Positions 1-5,125 of a DNA stretch of 5,125 bases are shown here, one piece after another (position 1 is the first letter of the stretch; every line of letters starts with the position of its first letter). The notes under the pieces were generated by a model. It searched no databases. It had not been told where the DNA came from and saw only the letters and a program-made list of their open reading frames with translations. The translations under genes were made by a program, and so were the position numbers. The DNA is from Gammaproteobacteria bacterium (GTDB taxonomy: Bacteria > Pseudomonadota > Gammaproteobacteria > Pseudomonadales > Azotimanducaceae): the NCBI GenBank assembly GCA_027295975.1, contig JAPUJX010000111.1:1-5125 (forward strand). Direction: 5' to 3'.

Positions 1-432
1 CAGCGCTTCCGTGCTCAAGGGCAGTCCGAGGGTGGCAATGTCCAGCAACAAAGAGCGTGCGATCTGCAACCCCTCCGCAACACAGAATGTATCGTCGAGG
101 TGAGGATCGTTGATCAACCCTTTCCAGCCGGTCGTGGTGCGAGGTTTCTCGAAGTAGGCGCGCATCACAATCAGCAGGCTGTCTTCCAGTTCGAGCGCGA
201 GCCTCCGCAGCCGTCGAGCGTAGTCCCGCGCCGCATCGACGTCGTGAATGGAGCAAGGGCCTATCACGATGAGGAGACGATGGTCACTACGGTCGAGGAC
301 ACCGCAAACTGCTTCGCGTGCCGCTTGAACGCGTTCCCGCACCTCTTCGGACACCGGCAGCCTGGCTTTCAACTGCTCGGGTGTAATGAGTACCTCGTGC
401 GCTACGATGTTCTGATTTTCGAGCTGCGACAT
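1..432 (-). CDS. aroF: Class I 3-deoxy-7-phosphoheptulonate (DAHP) synthase, AroF-like, 3'-truncated by window edge
   Basis: DAHP synthase condenses phosphoenolpyruvate with erythrose 4-phosphate, the first committed step of the shikimate pathway to Tyr, Phe and Trp, in the cytoplasm. I translated the minus strand from the ATG at 432-430 and found 144 open codons to the window edge; the family is usually about 350 residues, so some 60% is missing. Visible family signatures are IGPCSIHD (residues 57-64; Cys60 matches the metal-ligand cysteine of E. coli AroG), VMRAYFEKPRTTTGWKGLI (89-107; Arg91 and Lys96 match PEP-binding residues) and NDPHLDD (108-114). The N-terminal TPEQLKA and the GLPLSTEAL at the truncated end resemble E. 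coli AroF (Tyr-sensitive paralog) more than AroG or AroH. The effector-site residues are not all visible, so the paralog is an inference while the enzyme class is firm. A ribosome site, GGGA, lies 7 nt before the ATG. The gene sits directly behind a Tyr/Phe leader-peptide attenuator. Confidence 0.95.
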   Translation of the reverse strand, partial: MSQLENQNIVAHEVLITPEQLKARLPVSEEVRERVQAAREAVCGVLDRSDHRLLIVIGPCSIHDVDAARDYARRLRRLALELEDSLLIVMRAYFEKPRTTTGWKGLINDPHLDDTFCVAEGLQIARSLLLDIATLGLPLSTEAL

Positions 433-442
433 TATCGTTTCC

Positions 443-446
443 CTGT
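443..446 (-). promoter_or_regulatory. Ribosome binding site of the DAHP synthase gene
   Basis: On the minus strand, CAGGGAAACGATA immediately precedes the ATG at 432. The GGGA core sits at ordinary Shine-Dalgarno distance and supports this ATG as the start. The site lies just beyond the terminator and the small hairpin at 453-467, so it is transcribed only when the attenuator is read through. Confidence 0.55.
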
Positions 447-452
447 TGACAA

Positions 453-467
453 CCCGGCGCATCCGGG
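453..467 (-). other. Small post-terminator hairpin before the DAHP synthase RBS
   Basis: Read on the minus strand, CCCGG (467-463), loop ATGCG, CCGGG (457-453) form a perfect 5-bp GC-only hairpin. It has no T-tract, so it is not a terminator. Its left arm can pair alternatively: TGCCCG (469-464) is the exact complement of CGGGCA (496-491) inside the terminator loop, and GGGTT (455-451) is complementary to AACCC (504-500). It could shape the 5' leader of the read-through mRNA and the access of ribosomes to the start. A role is inferred only from pairing potential. Confidence 0.35.
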
Positions 468-468
468 C

Positions 469-504
469 AAAAAAAAACCCCTTGTGGCGCTGCCCGTCGG
501 GGTT
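469..504 (-). terminator. Rho-independent terminator of the attenuator, between leader peptide and DAHP synthase
   Basis: On the minus strand AACCCC (504-499) pairs perfectly with GGGGTT (481-476) and a run of nine Ts (477-469) follows. The stem can extend by A-T and G-T pairs using positions 507-505 against the T-run. The 17-nt loop contains a small GGC/GCC stem (494-492 with 488-486). The terminator lies 37 nt upstream of the DAHP synthase ATG, where it can only reduce expression of that gene. That is the position of an attenuator, not of an end-of-operon terminator. The 5' arm is also part of a competing antiterminator stem. Confidence 0.8.
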
Positions 505-553
505 CTTGTCCGAAGGCAACGTACACTGCCTTCGATATCTATCTCAGGCGTGT
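476..553 (-). promoter_or_regulatory. Transcription attenuator RNA: alternating segments 0:1, 1:2, 2:3 and 3:4
   Basis: Four competing pairings can be read on the minus strand. 0:1 is ACACGCCT (553-546) with AGGC-A-GTGT (531-523), 8 bp with A527 bulged. 1:2 is CGAAGGCA (534-527) with TGCCTTCG (518-511), 8 perfect bp with an 8-nt loop. 2:3 is CGTTGCCTTCGG (521-510) with CCGACGGGCAGCG (500-488), 12 bp including two G-U pairs, with C496 bulged. 3:4 is the terminator stem, 504-499 with 481-476. 0:1 excludes 1:2, 1:2 excludes 2:3, and 2:3 takes C500 and C499 from the terminator. So 0:1 with 2:3 gives read-through, and 1:2 with 3:4 gives termination. Segment 0 begins at the last base of the leader stop codon, so a ribosome at the stop would cover it, while one stalled on the Tyr codons would leave it free. 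The pairings are seen directly; the switching is inferred by analogy with the trp, his and phe attenuators. Confidence 0.7.
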
Positions 554-624
554 TATGTCATAAAAAAATAATAGGAAACAAGGCGCTGCAAACTCTCACC
601 GGCGGAGGCGGTATGCGGCGTCAT
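553..624 (-). CDS. Tyr/Phe-rich leader peptide of the DAHP synthase attenuator
   Basis: This is a 23-codon minus-strand ORF from the ATG at 624-622 to TAA at 555-553. The peptide begins MTPHTASAGE and ends SYYFFMT; the codons TAT TAT TTT TTT (573-562) stand seven codons before the end of the ORF, counting the stop. Tandem codons for the pathway's end products, next to a terminator and ahead of the first enzyme of that pathway, are the hallmark of an attenuation leader peptide. The peptide itself probably has no function; its translation acts as the sensor. GGAG (640-637) is a possible ribosome site, but its 12-nt spacing to this ATG is long. An in-frame ATG at 642 would give 29 residues but has no clear Shine-Dalgarno sequence. 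The reading frame continues from that of the upstream helicase, whose stop is at 678-676. The four aromatic codons are certain; translation is inferred. Confidence 0.75.
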   Translation of the reverse strand: MTPHTASAGESLQRLVSYYFFMT

Positions 625-650
625 GAGTGCTGAGATCTCCATGGCCGGGC

Positions 651-679
651 ATGTTGACTTACGCGGTTGGGAAAATCAA
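651..679 (-). promoter_or_regulatory. Possible weak sigma-70 promoter for the leader-DAHP synthase unit
   Basis: On the minus strand, TTGATT (679-674, overlapping the helicase stop codon) and CAACAT (656-651) are 17 nt apart. They match the -35 consensus at four positions and the -10 at three. Transcription would begin near 645, placing GGAG (640-637) and the leader ATG at 624 in a short 5' UTR. A second weak candidate, TTGGCG (740-735) with TCTACT (716-711), lies inside the end of the helicase gene. Neither is convincing. A promoter is expected here because an attenuator needs a nearby start, but read-through from the upstream operon is an alternative. Confidence 0.25.
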
Positions 680-3600
680 GGGACCACCTCGAAGCGCGGT
701 AATGCGGAAAAGTAGAGTGACATCCGCACGGGTACGCCAAAAGCCGCGGCTGCGATGTTTCGATACCTCTCCAGTTGCGGGAGATAACGCAGCTTTTCAT
801 TGTGAATGAACAATTCAACCGATTGTGCCGGGTCGAGGTTGGCGGTTTTGTAATCGATTACCCAGCGAATACCTTCGAAGTCAAAAGTGCGGTCCAGGCG
901 AACGTTGATCAATTCTCCTTCCAGATTACCGGTGAGTGGCAATTCGGATTGTGCCCCCGGATGTTGGTTGAGCAACCATAAGCCTTTCTCGTCTTCGACC
1001 AGGTTGCGAATCTGTCGCGCGATTTCGGCGAGGAGAGATTCGTGTGCCGTTTCCGGAACGCCGCCGTTGCGAAGTTCCTCGCGCCAGTACCGGCGACGTT
1101 TGTTGATGAATGTTTCCATGTTGGCTGGGATCCCGTACTCCGCCTGCACATAAAACGTATGGTTGAGCACGGTGCCAAGGGCAACTTCCGCCTTGCCGCT
1201 CAACGTGTCGGCCATCGACTCGGATCCGCGTCGGGGAACGTCCGCTAATTCGCTGACCGTATGCGGGGGTGACCAGATGTAGTCCGCGGGTAGTTTTTCG
1301 TATCCTCTGGATTCGAACAACTCCGTTTGCTGCGGCTGATGTCCCACCGTATGAAGGGGAGTGTTTTTCAACTGTGGCCACAGCAGCGCGAGGAGTGAAG
1401 AGGGAGCAGGGCGCTCATCGACCGTTGCGAACAGATGCAGAGAATCCTTCGCGCGGGTACATGCCACATAGAGAAGCCGTTCCAGTTCATGCGCTTCGCG
1501 GGCCTTATCCTCGCGTGCAAGCCAGGCGTAACTGCCGGGTGTGTCTCGAGCACCAATCAGTAAACCGGGAGACTCCGGACGCCATCTGAGCAACGGCGCG
1601 TCCGAGCGGGCCGCTACACGTTCCATTGATGGCAAGATGACGTGATCGAACTCCAGCCCTTTGGATTTGTGGATGGTGAGAATTTCGAGCTGCGCCTCTG
1701 TCGAGTCGTTAGCATACAGATTTTGCGCCGCGTTGAGCACCGCCGTCGGGTTGAGGCCATCAAACCCCTGCGCATCGATCAGATCCAACAGGCACTCGGC
1801 CTGTTCGATTGCACTCGGGTCGGCATATGCGTCGACTCCGCCACACTGAATCCAGATTTTTTCAATGACACTTCGAGGCGGAGCCTGGTCGATGAGCGGA
1901 AACCCGGCAAGCAACGCCGTTTTGAGGCGCGCCGTGCGCAACATGCCGTCCCCCGAAAGGTTCGGAGGATTTTCGGTGATTGCGTTGTAGATGTCCTCGA
2001 CGGTTGCAAACTGCTCGAGGTCGGGCAGACTCAACCCGACCCAGGGTGAGCGCAGGACGGACATCCAGGCTAACCGGTCCTTGGGATTGTCTATTGCACT
2101 CAACAGCGAAAGCAGATCCCGTACGACGGGCTTTTCGACCAACGGATCGATATCCCGGGCACGCCAGCGCAGCCGGGCCAGGCGTAGTGCCGGTAGAATC
2201 GTCGCGAGATGACTTCGGCTGCGCACCAGAAGAGCTATATGTGCGGAGGGGTGTGCTTCGATCAATTCGGTAATGCGCGCGATCACCCCGGAAACCTGGT
2301 CGGCGCGGTCGCGATACAGTTCGATGTACACGCCGCCAGAATGTGCATCGGTGCGCGCGGCGACCGCTTTTTCGTAGGGAACCCGGCCCAACAGTGGATC
2401 CTCAATGGTTCCCATGACATCGATGAACGAACTGTTCTGCCAATCTACCAGGGGGGCACAGGCGCGGAAGTTGCTGGATAAACGTATCTTTTCCAGTGGC
2501 AGACCGGCAATTCCCTCGTTCCAGGCCTTGTAGAAAAGGCTCACGTCCGCGTCGCGGAAGCGATAGATGGACTGCATCGGATCGCCCACTGCGAAGAACG
2601 TGTTGCCTTGTTCTTCGCTCCAACCTTCCACGAGGTCGGCGAACATTTCGAACTGGGAAACCGAAGTGTCCTGAAACTCGTCTACCAGTATGTGATGGAT
2701 GCGGTAGTCGAGAGCGAGCGCCAGTTCGGTGGGTTCGTCTACGTTACGTAATGCGTTTCGGGCGGAAAGCAGCAGTTGATTGAAATCGGCGGCTTCCTCG
2801 CGCTTGAATTCTTCGTTCAATGCCACGACCGCAACCGCAAGCACAATGCAGATGGTAGCAAGTTCGTTCAGACGATCTTCCGGGATCCTGCTGTCCGGCA
2901 GGTGGCGGAGGTTCTCGACGAGTGGCTCGCAGTGCAGCGCTTGTAAATCTTCGATTAGAGATAGAGCTCGCGTTTTTGCCTTCTTGTTCACCGGGTCGAA
3001 TCCGTCACTTCGCGTGAGTTGTCGGCGAAACCGCCCTTTTTGGGTGGTGAGCGTTTCCCCAAGCAGCCGCCATCTTGCTCCCGCATGTTCGACGTTTTGT
3101 TTCCGGGCAGCGGCTACTCCCCTAACGATGGCGTCCATGGTTTCGATTTGCCCGTTGTCGAGACGGCTGGTCAATTCCGATATCGCGCGATCCACCAGGC
3201 GGTCGACTCCCCTGCTCAAGATAGCCTGAAGCGCATCGGGAGAACGTTGGTGTGCGGAAACAAGCTCGCGAACAGCGTCGAGCCATTGGTCGCGGCGAGC
3301 CAACATGTTGATGATCAGGCGTTGCGCCTGGGCGTAGTCGTTATCGACGAGGGCAAGAAATTCCGCGATGGTGGGACCGAGCGGGTCGTCTTCATACAGC
3401 TTGTACAACACCTGCCGAGTCGCATTCAGGTATAGATCTCCCGGTTCCTCGAGCAGTCGTGTATATGGGTACAAGCCGCTCGCCAAAGGCAGTTGCCGGA
3501 TTACCGACATGGCGAAGCTGTCGATGGTCAGTATCTTCAACCTTCGGGGTTGCTCCAGCAGGTTCCAGCCCATTTTCTCATTGCGCGCGAGTGCGCCAGC

Positions 3601-3837
3601 GGCGGTTGGCTCACGGTTTCTCAACGCCGATAAAATGCGCGTCCGCATTTCCCCGGCGGATTTGATCGTGAAAGTGATTGCGAGGATCTCTTCGGGTTTC
3701 TGCGCCCGTGCGAGTAATCGCAGATAACGGGTGACGAGTAACGTCGTCTTTCCAGAACCCGCCGGTGCTTGAACAATAACCGAGCGATTCCCATCGACGG
3801 CCAGTTCTCTTTGCGCTTGATCCGTCGGTTGTTTCAT
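676..3837 (-). CDS. UvrD/AddA-type ATP-dependent helicase with C-terminal PD-(D/E)XK nuclease
   Basis: This 1053-residue protein is a superfamily 1 helicase fused to a RecB-type nuclease, expected to unwind and cut double-strand DNA ends in the cytoplasm for recombinational repair. Motifs in order: Q-motif TDQAQRELAV (5-14); Walker A APAGSGKTT (24-32, Lys30); motif Ia TFTIKSAGEMR (55-65); motif II VDEFQD (385-390); motif III GDPMQSIYRFR (418-428); motif IV LSSNFRA (453-459); motif V IHKSKGLEFD (722-731); motif VI LLYVACTRAKD (788-798). The nuclease domain has His893 (GTVLNH), Asp982 (RLDRTFD), VIDYKT with Asp995 and Lys997, and QLERYR (1021-1026), so it looks catalytically complete. AddA proteins usually have about 1150-1250 residues, so this one is somewhat short. 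I chose the ATG at 3837 because it overlaps the upstream stop as ATGA and gives a normal N-terminus; an ATG at 3900 would add 21 unconserved-looking residues and overlap the neighbour by 67 nt. The overlap implies translational coupling with the AddB-like gene. It resembles AddA, but I leave the symbol empty because this gene pair forms its own branch. Confidence 0.93.
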   Translation of the reverse strand: MKQPTDQAQRELAVDGNRSVIVQAPAGSGKTTLLVTRYLRLLARAQKPEEILAITFTIKSAGEMRTRILSALRNREPTAAGALARNEKMGWNLLEQPRRLKILTIDSFAMSVIRQLPLASGLYPYTRLLEEPGDLYLNATRQVLYKLYEDDPLGPTIAEFLALVDNDYAQAQRLIINMLARRDQWLDAVRELVSAHQRSPDALQAILSRGVDRLVDRAISELTSRLDNGQIETMDAIVRGVAAARKQNVEHAGARWRLLGETLTTQKGRFRRQLTRSDGFDPVNKKAKTRALSLIEDLQALHCEPLVENLRHLPDSRIPEDRLNELATICIVLAVAVVALNEEFKREEAADFNQLLLSARNALRNVDEPTELALALDYRIHHILVDEFQDTSVSQFEMFADLVEGWSEEQGNTFFAVGDPMQSIYRFRDADVSLFYKAWNEGIAGLPLEKIRLSSNFRACAPLVDWQNSSFIDVMGTIEDPLLGRVPYEKAVAARTDAHSGGVYIELYRDRADQVSGVIARITELIEAHPSAHIALLVRSRSHLATILPALRLARLRWRARDIDPLVEKPVVRDLLSLLSAIDNPKDRLAWMSVLRSPWVGLSLPDLEQFATVEDIYNAITENPPNLSGDGMLRTARLKTALLAGFPLIDQAPPRSVIEKIWIQCGGVDAYADPSAIEQAECLLDLIDAQGFDGLNPTAVLNAAQNLYANDSTEAQLEILTIHKSKGLEFDHVILPSMERVAARSDAPLLRWRPESPGLLIGARDTPGSYAWLAREDKAREAHELERLLYVACTRAKDSLHLFATVDERPAPSSLLALLWPQLKNTPLHTVGHQPQQTELFESRGYEKLPADYIWSPPHTVSELADVPRRGSESMADTLSGKAEVALGTVLNHTFYVQAEYGIPANMETFINKRRRYWREELRNGGVPETAHESLLAEIARQIRNLVEDEKGLWLLNQHPGAQSELPLTGNLEGELINVRLDRTFDFEGIRWVIDYKTANLDPAQSVELFIHNEKLRYLPQLERYRNIAAAAFGVPVRMSLYFSALPRFEVVP

Positions 3838-5125
3838 GTTGGATCCGTTCGTCCGATCCCATGAATTCGGCACAAAGCCGCCAGGTGGCAGGTGTTGCAC
3901 AAGGTGTTGTCCCGCGGCGTCACCGCCGCGTAACCGTTTTTGAATTCATTCAGGATATCGTCGAGCTGACGTTCCCAGGTCGTCCGCACTTCCGGCCAAC
4001 CTCCCGCCGGGAGTTTGCCAAGGCGGGCAGGGTGGAGATCGAGATCCGGCTCGGCAACCCCGGCAAAGGTCACCCTGTTTTCGGCAATTCGAGCGAAAAG
4101 CACCGCTGCGACCCTTTGTGTGGCGATGGCATAAACGGGGAGCTGAGGTTCCAGCAAAGGCGTTCCCGTCAACCGGCCGCTCCGGAGGCGGCCTGTCTTG
4201 TAGTCGATGACAACCAGGCTGTCGCCAACGCGATCGATGCGGTCTATTCTCAAGGAGAGTCGGAATCCTGATAATTCGATAAGGGTATCGGCCTCGAGAT
4301 TGTCTATCTGGAAAGGCGCTCGCGTCTTCTCGAACGATATCCAGGTTTGCAGAATTCCATGGAGGCGTTCGATTTCTCGCTCGCGATAAGAAGCAGGGAA
4401 CCGTCCATACAGGTCCGTTACGGTGAGTCGAGCGACCGTCTTCAGGTTGTGCGCGGAGATCCTGGCGAGAGAGGCCTGGTCTTCATGATCCTGCAACAGC
4501 CGATGCAGCGCCTCGTGAATCAAGATACCGCGGTCCAGAGCGTCTGGAAATGCATGAGGCACTCTCGTTTCCCTGAGTCCCAGGCGGTGGATGGCCCAGG
4601 CCCGGAACGGGCAACCCGCCTGATCACGCAGCAGCGCGCTGCCGCCCTGGATCTTTCCGGGTGATACTTCGGTGCCGGAGGTTTCTTCGTATTTTTCGAG
4701 GATCACACCTCGGCGTTGAAAGTAGGGATGAGATGAAACGCGGTACCCCTTGATGAGCCTGGTTACCGTTGTCAGGTCGACGTCTCGCGTGAGTACACTC
4801 GGCAATTGCAGAGATTCACCATCGTCGACGGCATGACTGAAGACCAGCCGTTTACTCGATTGTCGCCAGTGTTGCATCCGCGTGCGGGCAAATTCGAGTT
4901 CGGATGCGTGATCGATCCGAGGGAGGTTATGCGCACGTTGCACGCTGGGTGGAATGAAAGGGTTGGCCGATGGTGCCAGGGGCCAGGTGGTTTCGCCCAT
5001 GCCGCAGATCCACAGGTGACTGAAACGCAGTCCGGTGGTTTCCAGGTAACCCATTACCTGGACAGGCGCATGAGCGTGTTGTGGGGCGAATATCTGGTCG
5101 GCAAGGGTTCTTTGCAGGATTTCAA
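3834..5125 (-). CDS. AddB-like PD-(D/E)XK nuclease (probable DNA repair protein), 5'-truncated by window edge
   Basis: These are the C-terminal 429 residues of a protein whose frame is open to the window edge. The first in-frame ATG (5054) is internal, because the preceding codons read APVQV and run into MGYLETTGLRFSHLWICGM, a block conserved in AddB-like proteins ahead of WP. Such proteins are about 850-900 residues long, so about half is missing. Counting from that internal Met, the nuclease core shows His180 (GILIHEALH), Asp271 (LRIDRID), VVIDYKTG with Asp284 and Lys286, and QLPVY (304-308). Cys148 (AGCPFRAW) and the terminal Cys386, Cys389 and Cys395 reproduce the C-Xn-C-X2-C-X5-C iron-sulfur signature of AddB, where the cluster clamps the nuclease domain. 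The best family match from memory is the 'probable DNA repair protein' group related to AddB (TIGR03623). Its stop overlaps the helicase start by 4 nt, which suggests a two-subunit helicase-nuclease working on double-strand breaks. N-terminal helicase-like motifs cannot be judged here. Confidence 0.9.
   Translation of the reverse strand, partial: EILQRTLADQIFAPQHAHAPVQVMGYLETTGLRFSHLWICGMGETTWPLAPSANPFIPPSVQRAHNLPRIDHASELEFARTRMQHWRQSSKRLVFSHAVDDGESLQLPSVLTRDVDLTTVTRLIKGYRVSSHPYFQRRGVILEKYEETSGTEVSPGKIQGGSALLRDQAGCPFRAWAIHRLGLRETRVPHAFPDALDRGILIHEALHRLLQDHEDQASLARISAHNLKTVARLTVTDLYGRFPASYREREIERLHGILQTWISFEKTRAPFQIDNLEADTLIELSGFRLSLRIDRIDRVGDSLVVIDYKTGRLRSGRLTGTPLLEPQLPVYAIATQRVAAVLFARIAENRVTFAGVAEPDLDLHPARLGKLPAGGWPEVRTTWERQLDDILNEFKNGYAAVTPRDNTLCNTCHLAALCRIHGIGRTDPT

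Noticed and set aside
287..526. A 79-codon minus-strand ORF spanning the terminator and the DAHP synthase start
   Set aside because: It is in a different frame from the DAHP synthase, has low-complexity Arg/Gly/Ala content, and crosses the terminator stem; it is a shadow frame.
100..633. A 177-codon plus-strand ORF opposite the DAHP synthase and its leader
   Set aside because: It runs antisense to clearly conserved DAHP synthase motifs and the attenuator, and its translation shows no recognisable domain.
433..675. TyrR boxes in front of the DAHP synthase
   Set aside because: I looked for the TGTAAA-N6-TTTACA pattern expected for TyrR control. Only a partial TGTAC in the 1:2 hairpin loop was found, which is not a credible operator.
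433..675. T-box or other metabolite riboswitch
   Set aside because: No T-box core motif or other known aptamer consensus was recognised; the Tyr/Phe codon run plus alternating stems explains the region better.
1269..1589. Plus-strand ORFs within the helicase gene, including 1269-1589, 1642-2049 and 2780-3229
   Set aside because: They are antisense to conserved helicase motifs, and the translations are Arg/Pro/Ser-rich without domains, as expected of shadow frames in GC-rich DNA.
3838..3900. Upstream ATG at 3900 as the helicase start
   Set aside because: It would overlap the AddB-like gene by 67 nt and add 21 residues without family resemblance. The ATG at 3837 has the ATGA overlap and directly precedes the Q-motif.
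5052..5054. ATG at 5054 as the start of the AddB-like gene
   Set aside because: The frame stays open to the window edge, and the upstream residues (APVQV) continue a conserved AddB-like block, so this Met is internal.

Overview
The window looks like a chromosomal segment from a proteobacterium, most likely a gammaproteobacterium. The reasons are moderately high GC, an AroF-like class I DAHP synthase, and a paired AddB-like nuclease and UvrD-type helicase of the kind seen in that group. All supported genes are on the minus strand, so transcription runs from position 5125 down to 1. I see no mobile element, CRISPR array, tRNA or rRNA, and no sign of recent transfer.

Layout in the direction of transcription. 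(1) 5125-3834: the C-terminal 429 residues of an AddB-like PD-(D/E)XK nuclease with an intact catalytic core and the four-cysteine iron-sulfur signature of AddB. Its start lies outside the window. (2) 3837-676: a complete 1053-residue UvrD/AddA-type helicase with a C-terminal PD-(D/E)XK nuclease, joined to gene 1 by a 4-nt ATGA overlap. Together they probably form a two-subunit helicase-nuclease that processes DNA double-strand ends, analogous to AddAB or RecBCD. (3) 675-433: a 243-nt gap that is a regulatory leader. (4) 432-1: the first 144 codons of a 3-deoxy-7-phosphoheptulonate (DAHP) synthase, the first enzyme of the shikimate pathway, cut by the window edge.

The most interesting element is the leader. 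It encodes a 23-residue (or 29-residue) peptide ending in Ser-Tyr-Tyr-Phe-Phe-Met-Thr (codons TAT TAT TTT TTT). After it come three overlapping, mutually exclusive RNA pairings and a terminator hairpin with nine consecutive Ts, just before the DAHP synthase start. This is the architecture of ribosome-mediated transcription attenuation. The inferred logic is that scarce charged tRNA-Tyr (or tRNA-Phe) stalls the leader ribosome, an antiterminator forms, and DAHP synthase is expressed. When supply is sufficient the ribosome reaches the stop codon and the terminator forms. In E. coli the corresponding aroF gene is controlled by the TyrR repressor, so attenuation here would be a different solution. 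The leader follows the helicase gene closely with no terminator seen between them, so read-through from the repair operon into the attenuator is possible.
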